A stretch of 15,931 nt of DNA from Phytoactinopolyspora endophytica (GCF_004138495.1 NZ_ML142864.1:177786-193716); one strand, 5' to 3'; counted from the stretch's first letter, positions 1-7,767 are shown. The notes: a model not told the origin generated them from the sequence alone. Program-made: numbers and translations.

Positions 1-945
1 ACCGATCGGGCAGTCGTTGTCCAGACACCAGTCGAGGAATGCGTTGAGAGCCCGCTCGAAGCCGTACGTCTGGCCGAGCGAGAGCTCCTCCGAGTCCAGC
101 GACGGGTCGATGGCGCCATCGAGCACGAGCCGGCCCGAACGCTCTGGGAACAGATCGGCGTACACCGCCCCGATCGATGTGCCGTAGGACTTACCGAGGT
201 AGTTCAATTGCTCGTCGCCGAGTGCGGCGCGGAGCACATCCATGTCGCGAGCGACGTCCGCGGTGCCGATGTGTTCCAGGAACTCGCCCGACCTCGACTC
301 ACACGCCAGAGCGAACTCTTCGGCCTGGGCCTCTATCGCGGCAGCCTCGTCCTCGTTGTCGTTCTCGTCCTCGCCTTCGTCTTCGGGCGCGTCGTCCTCG
401 GTGGCGCCGTTCTCGTCGTCGACCGGGGGCGTGTCGCCGAGGAAATCGTCCAGGGCTTGGTCCTCGAGACATTCGATCGGCGTGGACGATCCCACGCCCC
501 GCGGGTCGAACCCGACGACGTCGAACTGGTCCAGAATCTGTTGCGACGCGACGAGGTGTGCGTTGCGGGCATAGTCGACGCCCGACGCTCCAGGGCCTCC
601 GGGGTTCACCACGAGTGATCCGACCGCGTCATCTGAGGATGCGGGCACCCGAAGCAGCGCGACCTCGATCTCGTCACCCTCTGGGTCTTCGTAGTCGAGT
701 GGGACGGTCAGCGTCGAGCACTGGAACTGGTCGCCGCAATCCTCCCATTCCACCGTCTGCGTGTAGAACTTCTCAAGAGCGGTATCGATGCCCTCGGTCG
801 CGTCCGGCGCCGGCGTCGACTCCGGCGGCATCTGCTCTTGCGGAGGGTCGTTCGGATCATTAGCGGACGACGAGCATCCGGTGGCGACGATCGCGGCCAT
901 CAACCCAAGGGCGACGACTTTCGACGAGCGTGATCGCCGGCTCAT
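1..945 (-). CDS. Secreted alpha/beta-hydrolase lipoprotein (tripeptidyl-aminopeptidase-like, S33 type), 3' end outside the window
   Basis: This is the first 315 codons of an exported serine hydrolase resembling the actinobacterial tripeptidyl aminopeptidases (SlpD/SlpE, Tap; MEROPS S33), which remove N-terminal peptides outside the membrane. The N terminus has arginines, a hydrophobic stretch and a lipobox, VATGC, with Cys24 as the predicted lipidated residue. The oxyanion-hole motif NPGGPGASG lies at residues 114-122, FDPRGVGSS at about 149-157, and the nucleophile elbow GKSYGTS places the catalytic serine at residue 253. The Asp and His of the triad should lie beyond the left edge. Residues 171-202 form a very acidic, low-complexity insert in the lid region (runs such as EDEGEDENDNEDE). 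The ATG overlaps the stop of the upstream PSP1 gene as ATGA, so the two are probably translated together. The family call is firm; exact peptide specificity is not visible. Confidence 0.9.
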   Translation of the reverse strand, partial: MSRRSRSSKVVALGLMAAIVATGCSSSANDPNDPPQEQMPPESTPAPDATEGIDTALEKFYTQTVEWEDCGDQFQCSTLTVPLDYEDPEGDEIEVALLRVPASSDDAVGSLVVNPGGPGASGVDYARNAHLVASQQILDQFDVVGFDPRGVGSSTPIECLEDQALDDFLGDTPPVDDENGATEDDAPEDEGEDENDNEDEAAAIEAQAEEFALACESRSGEFLEHIGTADVARDMDVLRAALGDEQLNYLGKSYGTSIGAVYADLFPERSGRLVLDGAIDPSLDSEELSLGQTYGFERALNAFLDWCLDNDCPIG

Positions 946-1850
946 TCGGACTCCTGATCACCAAGGGCGGGCGTGTCGCCGTCGTCGTCGCTGTCTTCCT
1001 CCGGGGTCGCCCGCATTCCCGAAGCGACGGCCGTTTCGTAGGCCTGTCGGGAACCGCAGACGCTGGCCTTCGGGCAGGCGACCTTGCGGCCGGTCTCGCG
1101 GTCCCGGACGTACACCGTCTCTGCCGGGACGTTGTAGCCGACGACCGTGCCTTCCACGCCCTCATCGCTCTCGACCCCGCAGCCCAGCGATGGGACATTG
1201 ACCTTGAAGTCCTGATAGAGGGGGTGCTCGTACTTCAGGCAGCACATGAGCCGCCCGCAAGCACCTGAGATCTTGAGTGGGTTCAGCGGGAGGTCTTGGT
1301 CCTTGGCCATCCTGATGCTGACCGGCTCGAAGTCTTTGAGGAAGGTCGAACAACACGTCTCACGGCCACAAGGCCCAACGCCGCCCTGGACACGCGCCTC
1401 ATCGCGAGGTCCCAGCTGGCGCAGATCGATCCTCGCTCGGAGTGTCCTGGCCAGGTCACGGACCAGCTCACGGAAGTCGACCCGTTGCGGCGCGCTGAAG
1501 TAGATCGTGATGAGCTGGTCGACGTCCTCGCGGGTGTCGACGTAGTCGACGCCGACGACCTTCATGGGCAGCCCGTGGTCTCGAATCAGCCGGCGGGCCA
1601 CGACGCGAGCCTCGGCGCGGCGACGGCGGTTGCGCTCGTCGCGCTCCACATGCTCATCGGTCGCGATGCCTTCACACGTCGGCAGACCATCGACGTCCTC
1701 ACTGACCCACTGCGGGGCCCAGATGCATTCGGCCACCTCAGGGCCGTCATCAGTGGGCACAAGAACCTTTTCGCCGACTCTCGGAGAGTGCCCGCCCGGA
1801 TCCAGGTAGTAGAGCTTCCCGTACCGGGTGAAAGCCACTGCCATCACCAT
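942..1850 (-). CDS. ricT: PSP1 C-terminal-domain protein, RicT (YaaT)-like
   Basis: This 302-residue protein matches the PSP1/RicT family. In Bacillus subtilis, RicT works with RicA and RicF in an Fe-S complex that steers mRNA processing; the actinobacterial role is not established. The N terminus (MVMAVAFTRYGKLYYLDPGG) is the family-typical beginning. The conserved core has DHGLPMKVVGVDY at about 91-103, YFSAPQRVDFRELVRDLA at about 117-134, and a cysteine-rich region with Cys161, Cys166, Cys167, Cys198, Cys203 and Cys204 (CGRETCC and ACGRLMCCLKYE), probable cluster ligands. The C-terminal 20 residues are acidic. The frame is open far upstream, to 2600, but that part runs antisense to the fkbM gene and has no family similarity. 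I start at the ATG at 1850; ATG 1844 and ATG 1907 are alternatives, and no strong ribosome binding site decides. It is the first gene of a coupled pair with the peptidase. Confidence 0.87.
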   Translation of the reverse strand: MVMAVAFTRYGKLYYLDPGGHSPRVGEKVLVPTDDGPEVAECIWAPQWVSEDVDGLPTCEGIATDEHVERDERNRRRRAEARVVARRLIRDHGLPMKVVGVDYVDTREDVDQLITIYFSAPQRVDFRELVRDLARTLRARIDLRQLGPRDEARVQGGVGPCGRETCCSTFLKDFEPVSIRMAKDQDLPLNPLKISGACGRLMCCLKYEHPLYQDFKVNVPSLGCGVESDEGVEGTVVGYNVPAETVYVRDRETGRKVACPKASVCGSRQAYETAVASGMRATPEEDSDDDGDTPALGDQESE

Positions 1851-2067
1851 GCCCACAACGCCCACCATACGACCTGTTGCGGCAACCGCCACCACGGCGT
1901 CGGACATCGGCCGGTGCCCAGGGCGGCCGTCGGCTTCATGTGGATCCGGCGGCCGACTGTCCTTTGGTCTGGTGTGGGGTGATGGGAACCGCGGCGCGGG
2001 GTAGAACGTCATAGACACGAAACAGTGGCGGAATTGATGCGACATCGAAATATTCGCGGATGAGGGT

Positions 2068-3048
2068 GTGGTCGGTGAAATGGCCGGTGACGTGACGGAC
2101 TTCGACAAGAGCGGGCGTGGCCGCCGGCACAGCTGGTACGGCGTCAAGCCGACGGTCAAGCGAGTTCTCTCCTGGCGGGTGCCGCATGCTGTGCTGCGCA
2201 GCGGTGCGGCCTTGCTGGGCAGCCGGATCCGTTCTGAACGCCTTCCTGCCCCGGCGCACGTGCACGAGGTCCAGGCGCGGATGGGCGGTGTCTCGTTCGT
2301 CATGAAGCATCCGGATCGCTGTGTCATCGCCAAGGAGCTGTACTGGGGCCGGGGTGTCCGGCCCCGTCCCGCTGACCAGCTGGCTCTGGACGTCTTCGCC
2401 TGCCTGGCGCGGGACACCAGGCTCATCCTGGACGTCGGCGCATACACCGGGCTGTTCTCGATCCTCGGTGCTCGGGTGGCCGAGGACGCGGAAGTGCACG
2501 CGTTCGAAGTGGTGCCAGAGGTGGCGAAAGCCGCTCTGGACAATGTGGTGGCGAACGATCTACTCCGGCGGATCACAGTGCACGTCGAAGGCGTCGGCAA
2601 GGACGGGGGAGCGGCACGGATCGCGGTGGGGGACGGAGGGTCCGCGCTGCCGGACTTCTATTCGACGGAGCTGTACTTCGAGAAGGGTGTCGAGGTGCCG
2701 GTGTACTCGCTGGACGCCTTCATGGACACGCTGTCTTATTCGGCTCGCGGGGTGCCGACGATCGTGAAGATCGATGTGGAAGGCACTGAAGACGTCGTCC
2801 TGCAGAACGGGCAGGAGTTCCTGGAAGCGAATAGACCCGACATCCTGTGCGAGGTGCTCCCGGACTCGGGGGACGCCGACCGGGTGGAGACAGCGCTCGC
2901 TCCGCACGGCTACCGGTACCTTCGGGTGGAGCCCGACGGAATGGTCGAGTACGAACGACTGCGACCGAGTGTGCAGTGCCGTGATTGGCTGTTCACCACC
3001 AAGACAGACGCCCAGCTTCTCACCGCCGGCGTACCGATGCCCGCATGA
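2068..3048 (+). CDS. FkbM-family SAM-dependent methyltransferase
   Basis: A 326-residue protein of the FkbM family, enzymes that usually O-methylate sugars, polyketides or other small molecules with S-adenosylmethionine. The SAM-binding motif I is LDVGAYTGLFS at residues 121-131, followed by the acidic ribose-binding position in HAFEVVPE (Glu147). The second family hallmark, VKIDVEGTEDVVLQNG, is at residues 233-248, and LCEVLPDSG follows at 260-268. The ~100 residues before motif I are not recognisable. The start is GTG 2068, preceded immediately by GAGGG (2062-2066), which is close; ATG 2080 in the same frame is the alternative, with that site 13 bases away. The gene stands alone on the plus strand, divergent from the PSP1 gene and convergent with holB. 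No glycosyltransferase or biosynthetic gene lies beside it, so the substrate cannot be inferred. Confidence 0.85.
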   Translation: MVGEMAGDVTDFDKSGRGRRHSWYGVKPTVKRVLSWRVPHAVLRSGAALLGSRIRSERLPAPAHVHEVQARMGGVSFVMKHPDRCVIAKELYWGRGVRPRPADQLALDVFACLARDTRLILDVGAYTGLFSILGARVAEDAEVHAFEVVPEVAKAALDNVVANDLLRRITVHVEGVGKDGGAARIAVGDGGSALPDFYSTELYFEKGVEVPVYSLDAFMDTLSYSARGVPTIVKIDVEGTEDVVLQNGQEFLEANRPDILCEVLPDSGDADRVETALAPHGYRYLRVEPDGMVEYERLRPSVQCRDWLFTTKTDAQLLTAGVPMPA

Positions 3049-3049
3049 C

Positions 3050-3067
3050 GGCGGTCATCGCGCCGCC
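3050..3067. terminator. Weak stem-loop between convergent fkbM and holB
   Basis: GGCGG (3050-3054) and CCGCC (3063-3067) can pair around an eight-base loop just after the fkbM stop, within the 52-base gap between two convergent genes. There is no T-tract. A 12-bp palindrome, GTACCGCGGTAC, follows at 3081-3092. The position suits a terminator, but the stem is short, so this is tentative. Confidence 0.25.
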
Positions 3068-3100
3068 CTCTAGCGCTGACGTACCGCGGTACCCAGGCCC

Positions 3101-4258
3101 TCAGCCCTCGCGAAGTGCCAACGCCATCGACTCCAGAGCGAGCAATGGAGCGGCGTTGCCGAGTAGCGACTCCCGCGTTTCGACGATCGCTTCCATCCGC
3201 CGCAGCGTGGCCTCCGGCGTCCCGGCCTGGGCCAGCCTCTGCAGGGATGGCCGCATCTCGTCGTTGACCAACTCGGCGTTGACACCGAGCTGAAGCATCA
3301 GCACGTCGCGGTAGAGCGCGAGGACGTCCACCAGTGCCCGGTCGATGGAGTCGCGCTGCACACGGGTGCGGCGGAGTTTCTGTTCCTGCTCCAGTTCCTT
3401 TACCGCCGCATTCATATTCCGCGGCTTGCGACCCGTGGTACCGGCCCCGAGCGCCTTCTTCAGCTCCTCAGTCTCCTTGGCGTCGAGGGCGTCGCAACGC
3501 CGTTCCGCATCGGCCTTGGCCGCCTCCACGAGGTTGGCCGCCGCGTCTAGGCACTCACGGATGTCGTTGAGTGCGAACGGGAGCCGCAGGACCTCTTCGC
3601 GCCGGGCGCGGGCCTCTTCATCGACGGCCAGCGCCCGGGCGCGCCCGATATGACCCTGTGAAGCGCGGGCGGCGAAGGCGGCAAGCCGTTCGTCTACGTT
3701 CTCGGTTGCGGTGAGGTGGGCGGCGACCTCGTTGTATGGAGGCGTGCGGAGCTGGACCACGCGGCACCGGGAGCGGATGGTCGGGACGATGTCCTCGGCG
3801 GTCGGCGCGCACAGCATCCAGACGGTCCGCTCGGGCGGCTCCTCGACCGACAACAGCAGTGCGTCCGCGGCGTCCTCGCCGAGCCGGTCGGCGTCCTCGA
3901 CGATGATGATCTGCCAGCGACCTCGGGCCGGCTTCAGGGCCGCGCGTGGGACCAGATCACGGACCTGACTGATCCGGATGTTCAGCCCTTCGGTGGTGAG
4001 CGCCGCCACGTCCGGGTGTGTTCCAGCCCGGACGTCGGTGCATTCGGCGCAGTGTCCGCAGCCGCCTTGCGGGCACTGCAGGGCAGCTGCGAACGCCTTG
4101 GCGACGACCGACCGGCCCGAGCCGGGTGGCCCTGTGAACAGCCAGGCGTGCGTCATCGACCCGCTGCCCGCCCCGTTGCGATCGACGGATGCGTCCGCAA
4201 TCGTGCGTTGCAGGGCGGGCACCACGGCCTGCCCGACGACGGCATCCCAGACACTCAT
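3101..4258 (-). CDS. holB: DNA polymerase III subunit delta' (clamp loader)
   Basis: The 385-residue delta' subunit of the clamp-loader complex, which opens the sliding clamp and places it on primed DNA. The P-loop region is GPPGSGRS at residues 43-50. The zinc-binding cysteines are Cys62, Cys67, Cys70 and Cys73 in CPQGGCGHCAEC. The Walker B-like strand is IIIVEDADRL at 117-126, followed by LLSVEEPPERT and the sensor-1 and SRC region (TIRSRCRVVQL, 160-170). Arg49 replaces the P-loop lysine, which fits a delta' subunit that need not hydrolyse ATP. The C-terminal half is helical, with a charged stretch at about 255-300 (KETEELKKALGAG and ELEQEQKLRRTR). ATG 4258 overlaps the tmk stop as TGATG, so translation is probably coupled. 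The tmk-holB pairing is common in actinobacteria and supports the call. Confidence 0.95.
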   Translation of the reverse strand: MSVWDAVVGQAVVPALQRTIADASVDRNGAGSGSMTHAWLFTGPPGSGRSVVAKAFAAALQCPQGGCGHCAECTDVRAGTHPDVAALTTEGLNIRISQVRDLVPRAALKPARGRWQIIIVEDADRLGEDAADALLLSVEEPPERTVWMLCAPTAEDIVPTIRSRCRVVQLRTPPYNEVAAHLTATENVDERLAAFAARASQGHIGRARALAVDEEARARREEVLRLPFALNDIRECLDAAANLVEAAKADAERRCDALDAKETEELKKALGAGTTGRKPRNMNAAVKELEQEQKLRRTRVQRDSIDRALVDVLALYRDVLMLQLGVNAELVNDEMRPSLQRLAQAGTPEATLRRMEAIVETRESLLGNAAPLLALESMALALREG

Positions 4259-4950
4259 CAGTGCACCTTCTTTACGGCTGTCGCGACCTCAGCGGCGACC
4301 TGGTCGGCCGGCCGGGCCGCATCGACGACGCGGTACCGTCCCGGGGCGGCAGCGGCGAGGTCGAGAAAAGCCTGCCGGATCCGGGCGTGCACGTGGTCGG
4401 GTTCGCGCTCGATCCGGTCGAACTGCCCGAGGCGCTCGACGCGGCGGCGTCGTTCGGCAGCGTCGAGGTCAAGAATGATCGTGAGGTCGGGCCGTAGGCC
4501 GAGCGTGGCGAACTCGGACAGCGCGGCGACCTGGTCGATGCCGAGTTCGCGTCCGACGCCCTGATATGCGATGGATGAGTCCACATAGCGGTCGGTGATG
4601 ACCACGGCCCCGCGCTGGAGCGCCGGCCGGATCAACGACGCGACGTGGTCCGCACGGTCCGCGGCGAAAAGCAGCGCCTCCGCGCGGGCGTCGAGCTCAC
4701 CGCCGTCGAGCAGTATGGTCCTGACCTCTTTCCCGATGCGGGATCCGCCAGGCTCCCGAGTGACGACGACGTCTCGCCCGAGAGTGCGCAGGTGCTTCGC
4801 CAGCAGGTCCACCTGGGTGGACTTGCCGACACCGTCCCCGCCCTCGAACGCCACGAAGAGCCCTCGGCCGGCATCGGACGCGACGGGATCATCGTCGTCG
4901 TGAGGTGCCACGAGCCGCTCGCGCGTCGACGCGCCGTCGTCCAGAACCAC
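4258..4950 (-). CDS. tmk: Thymidylate kinase (dTMP kinase)
   Basis: Phosphorylates dTMP to dTDP with ATP, the last specific step toward dTTP. The 230-residue protein has the P-loop EGGDGVGKS at residues 36-44, the dTMP-binding TREPGGS at 64-70, DRYVDSSIAYQGVGREL at 120-136 and LDLDAAERRRRVE in the lid region. The first ~28 residues are an extra acidic stretch (HDDDDPVASDAGRG) not found in the compact E. coli-type enzyme. The GTG at 4950 has no Shine-Dalgarno sequence but is preceded six bases away by TAGGCT (4957-4962), a TANNNT -10 element that would start the mRNA on the GTG itself; this supports GTG 4950 over the internal GTG near 4911. It is the leading gene of the tmk-holB pair. In related genomes topA is often next to tmk; here four genes intervene. 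Confidence 0.95.
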   Translation of the reverse strand: MVLDDGASTRERLVAPHDDDDPVASDAGRGLFVAFEGGDGVGKSTQVDLLAKHLRTLGRDVVVTREPGGSRIGKEVRTILLDGGELDARAEALLFAADRADHVASLIRPALQRGAVVITDRYVDSSIAYQGVGRELGIDQVAALSEFATLGLRPDLTIILDLDAAERRRRVERLGQFDRIEREPDHVHARIRQAFLDLAAAAPGRYRVVDAARPADQVAAEVATAVKKVH

Positions 4951-4956
4951 GGCACC

Positions 4957-4962
4957 AGCCTA
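4957..4962 (-). promoter_or_regulatory. Candidate -10 element for leaderless tmk
   Basis: Read on the minus strand, TAGGCT fits TANNNT and ends six bases before GTG 4950, so transcription would begin at the start codon. No convincing -35 sequence lies 17-18 bases upstream. The case rests on the same spacing at two other genes in the window (6578-6583 and 7790-7795). Confidence 0.4.
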
Positions 4963-5018
4963 GTCTCAACGTGGCGTCCGGCGAGGTGCGGCTCACGACG
5001 CCCGGATCGCGGGACGTC

Positions 5019-6380
5019 TCAGCCACAACGGGGGATCGGGTCGCTCCACGAGGAGCCGGAGGTCGTGGAGACGTAGCGGTCGCTCACCCACCGGCCGTCA
5101 GCCAGCTTGTTCCAGACAGACGTCCCGTCCACGGCCATGCCGTCGGCCTGGCATACGACCCACGCCAGCGAGCCGCTGGATAGCGGGCTGCCGGTCGTCG
5201 AATGCGAGGTTCCCGGCCCGGTGCGTGCGTTGAGCGGGGCAGCACTGCTGACCTGCCCGGGATATGTGCAGCGTGGAAGGGCATCCGAGAAGCCGGAGCT
5301 GAACGGCGTCGAGACATGCCCGTCGCTGACCCAGGTGCCGTCGACAAGTTGGTTCCATACTGAGGTGGCGCCGGCCTTCTCGCCGCCGCTCTGGCAGACC
5401 ACGGAGAGCGTGGCCCCTGGCGCGTGTGACCCTGTGGCTGGGTGGGACGTGCCGGGGCCGGTGCGGGCTTTCAGCCCGACGTCGCTGGTCACCTGGTACT
5501 GGTGTGCCACCGTGGCGACAGGAGCATCGATCGCGTTGCTGTCGATGCTGAGAGTGACGCCACCGTTGGTCGCATCGTGGTCGCCTCGGTACTGCTTCGC
5601 GCGCTGGTGCTCAGCCCACTTGGTGTCCGACGTGTTCGGCCAGCCGGTCAGCGTCGTGTCCCGGTCCCAGTCCGCGACCCAGATCGCATCGGGCCTGGCA
5701 TGGTGCGCTGATCCGTGGCTTCCGGACAGGTCGGCGAGGCCAGAGGAGTGATGGACGTAGACGCCTGCGAGGTAGCCGTTTGCGTGCAGCGTGCTGGTCC
5801 ATGCCGAGACATATCGGCGAACCGCGGTCCGGCAGTCATCATCCGACTGGTCATAGTGCTCGATGTCGGCATAGAGAGCGCTCCCGGGTAGCAGTCCGAC
5901 CGTCTTGGCCTGGGCAATCGCGTCCTCCGCGTTGTTCCGCCCCTTCTCGTGGGCGTCCGACTCTGAGAAGGTGCTCATGCCGTCGGCGTGCACGCAGTAC
6001 GGTTGCCGGCCCACGTACGTCGGCAGCAGATCCCAACCCATGGCTGCCGCCTCCTGCACCCAGGATTTTGTGAGCTCAGGCTGCTCGCATCCACGGTTGG
6101 CCCCGCCGAAGTAGACGTTGACCGTGGAGTATGGCGAACTCTGCCACGCGTGGAGAGCCTCGAGCGACGGAGCGGTGCAGGTGTCGAAGGCGAGCCCGGT
6201 GGCCCGGGAAGCGGACGCACCTTTCGGGTAACTGACAGGTGTCTCCGGTTCCGCGACGGCCGGCGGGTTGAAGGTGCCGAGGATGAGCACTGATGCCAGC
6301 GAACCTGCGCCCAGCGTCCTGGTGAGCCTGCGTCTCTTCGCTCCGTTCGTCCGTCCGTCGCCTGCCTGAGATCTGTCCAT
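5019..6380 (-). CDS. Secreted DUF1906 (Rv2525c-like, glycoside-hydrolase-like) protein with two SH3-like repeats
   Basis: A 453-residue exported protein. Residues 14-43 form a signal peptide: an arginine cluster (KRRRLTR), a hydrophobic core (LASVLILGTF) and a likely AVA/EP cleavage site near 43. A Tat route is possible, as known for mycobacterial Rv2525c, but the twin-arginine motif is not canonical. Residues ~60-290 are a DUF1906 TIM-barrel-like domain: GLAFDTC (62-68), YFGG (90-93), YADIEHYD (170-177), GVYVHHSSG (206-214), WVADWDRD (234-241) and a closing SIDSNAID. The acidic residues at Asp66, Asp172, Glu174 and Asp237 are candidate active-site positions. Two tandem SH3-like modules follow, at ~293-371 and ~374-452, each with LxARTGPGTSHxxTGS, VVCQ, a TSVWN strand and WVSD. 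Such modules usually bind peptidoglycan. ATG 6380 is preceded by GGGGGA. Cell-wall hydrolysis is inferred, not shown. Confidence 0.85.
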   Translation of the reverse strand: MDRSQAGDGRTNGAKRRRLTRTLGAGSLASVLILGTFNPPAVAEPETPVSYPKGASASRATGLAFDTCTAPSLEALHAWQSSPYSTVNVYFGGANRGCEQPELTKSWVQEAAAMGWDLLPTYVGRQPYCVHADGMSTFSESDAHEKGRNNAEDAIAQAKTVGLLPGSALYADIEHYDQSDDDCRTAVRRYVSAWTSTLHANGYLAGVYVHHSSGLADLSGSHGSAHHARPDAIWVADWDRDTTLTGWPNTSDTKWAEHQRAKQYRGDHDATNGGVTLSIDSNAIDAPVATVAHQYQVTSDVGLKARTGPGTSHPATGSHAPGATLSVVCQSGGEKAGATSVWNQLVDGTWVSDGHVSTPFSSGFSDALPRCTYPGQVSSAAPLNARTGPGTSHSTTGSPLSSGSLAWVVCQADGMAVDGTSVWNKLADGRWVSDRYVSTTSGSSWSDPIPRCG

Positions 6381-6589
6381 CGGTTCCCCCGTCTCGGTCG
6401 CCTGCAGACGTCAACGCCTCCAAAACTCACTCCTGGTGCCAATGTGACACCTGAGTCAGTTGTGCAACATCGTGCCATACGTAAAGTCATGAGGACAGTG
6501 AGACAGCTAGGCCGCTTCACTCGGAGGGGCGCGGCCGCGGCGCTCACAGATTTGTGTTCCGCTGGTTGGAAGCCGCATAGAGTCGGAGC
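6381..6589. promoter_or_regulatory. Divergent promoter region, DUF1906 gene and serpin
   Basis: This 209-base gap must hold the promoters of two divergent genes. On the minus-strand side the DUF1906 gene has a clear ribosome binding site, GGGGGA, just before its ATG. An imperfect inverted repeat, GGTGCC-N5-GACACC, with one mismatched pair, lies at 6435-6451 and could be an operator. The serpin side carries a TANNNT element, listed separately. Confidence 0.4.
6578..6583 (+). promoter_or_regulatory. Candidate -10 element for a leaderless serpin mRNA
   Basis: TAGAGT fits TANNNT and ends exactly six bases before GTG 6590. An in-frame stop at 6578-6580 rules out a start further upstream, and the only SD-like bases (GGAG, 6585-6588) are one base from the GTG, too close to work well. 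TTGTGT at 6552-6557 is a poor -35, with a 20-base spacer. Confidence 0.4.
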
Positions 6590-7741
6590 GTGGATGTACG
6601 AGCGATCAACCGGATGACATCTGAGTGGCTTCGAGCGGATGGCACCGGTGTGGTGTCGGGTGCGGGTCTATGGCCCCTGCTGGCCGTACTTGCGTCATCG
6701 GCGGATGAGCCCGGCCGGAGCGAGCTGGCCGACGCGGTCGGTGTGCCCGCTGACGAGTGCATGGAGGCCGCGCGTCAGGCGCTGAAGGCGATCGGCGATC
6801 TGGAGGGCGTCGATGCGGCCCTGGGGGTCTGGGCCAACGTGGCCGCGCAGGTGAACCCGGACTGGACGGCGCAGCTCCCCCCGGCGAACGTCGGCGAGCT
6901 GACCGGCGAGCCGGCGGTGGACCAGCCGAAGCTGGACGCCTGGGCGCGGGAGAACACCCGAGGGCTGATCGACCGCTTTCCGGTCGACGCCGACCCGGAC
7001 ACGATGCTCACCCTTGCCAGCGCTTTGGCAGTCCGCACCACGTGGGCACGGAAGTTCAGCGACGAGAACCTGGTCCCGAAGAGCGGGCCGTGGGCGAAGG
7101 AACGGTTGGCGGGCTTGAGCCGCACCTGGCAGGAGCTGGACGACGTGCGGGTGGCGACCACACCCGCGGGTCCGTTGACTCAGACTCGGGTCGAAGGCGA
7201 CAACGGCTTGGATGTCCATCTTGTTCTAGGCGACGAGGACCGGCGGTCCTCCGAGGTGCTCCCGGCGGCTATGGCCGTGCTGGCAGGAGAGCACGAGGCC
7301 CGCGGTGGAACAGAGCTCCTGGAGTCCGATGCCACACCCTCCGCGCCTGGGTTGACGGTTGTGCCGGCTCAGCGGCGGAGCGTGTCAGTGACGGCGGTCC
7401 GTTTTACCGTGCGGTCGGATCACGATCTCTTGGCTCACGCGTCGCTCTTCGGGCTGGACACGGTCCGGCGGGATGATCGGGGACATTTCGCCCGAATCGG
7501 GCCCGTCCCGCTCCGGGTCGACCAGGCGCGCCAGTCGGCGGTCGCCGTCTTCAGTGCGACCGGGTTCGAGGCCGCCGCTGTGACGGCCATCGGGATGCGC
7601 ATGGTGTCGATGCCGGTCCGCAAGGAGCGTGGCCTACGGGTGACCTATGACCGGCCGTTCGGTTTCCTGGCGGTGCACCGCGCCACGGGTCTGGTGCTCT
7701 TTGCGGGCTGGGTCGAGTCCGCCGAGCCTGCCAAGCGGTGA
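6590..7741 (+). CDS. Serpin-family protein (cytoplasmic, no signal peptide)
   Basis: A 383-residue, full-length serpin. Serpins trap serine or cysteine proteases by inserting a cleaved reactive loop into their own beta sheet. The N-terminal helix and SGAGLWPLLAVLASSADEPGRSELADAVG (23-51) match the family's usual beginning (compare FSPLSISTALAML). ASALAVRTTWARKF (144-156) corresponds to the conserved strand before the shutter. The hinge is ATGFEAAAVTAIG (323-335), and the C-terminal signature is YDRPFGFLAVHRATGLVLFAGWVES (353-377). By alignment with alpha-1-antitrypsin, P14 is Phe326 rather than Thr or Ser, and the stretch from P15 Gly to the RPF proline is 31 residues against 25, so P1 cannot be fixed. 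No signal peptide is seen. The start is GTG 6590, probably leaderless. Whether it inhibits a protease is open. Confidence 0.85.
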   Translation: MDVRAINRMTSEWLRADGTGVVSGAGLWPLLAVLASSADEPGRSELADAVGVPADECMEAARQALKAIGDLEGVDAALGVWANVAAQVNPDWTAQLPPANVGELTGEPAVDQPKLDAWARENTRGLIDRFPVDADPDTMLTLASALAVRTTWARKFSDENLVPKSGPWAKERLAGLSRTWQELDDVRVATTPAGPLTQTRVEGDNGLDVHLVLGDEDRRSSEVLPAAMAVLAGEHEARGGTELLESDATPSAPGLTVVPAQRRSVSVTAVRFTVRSDHDLLAHASLFGLDTVRRDDRGHFARIGPVPLRVDQARQSAVAVFSATGFEAAAVTAIGMRMVSMPVRKERGLRVTYDRPFGFLAVHRATGLVLFAGWVESAEPAKR

Positions 7742-7767
7742 GGCTCTTATTCGAAGAGTCGAGCTTG

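Noticed and set aside
177..863. Long plus-strand open frame rich in Arg, Pro and Ser
   Set aside because: It is the complement of the peptidase lipoprotein; the composition is typical of a GC-rich shadow frame.
1851..2600. A 250-residue N-terminal extension of the PSP1 protein, open in frame
   Set aside because: It runs antisense to the fkbM gene, has no family similarity, and the typical RicT N terminus begins at 1850.
3081..3092. 12-bp palindrome GTACCGCGGTAC between fkbM and holB
   Set aside because: It is short, lies between convergent genes and has no loop or T-tract; nothing ties it to a function.
7744..7758. CTCTT-N5-AAGAG hairpin after the serpin as a terminator
   Set aside because: A five-base-pair, AT-containing stem without a T-tract is too weak, and it probably overlaps the ATPase promoter.
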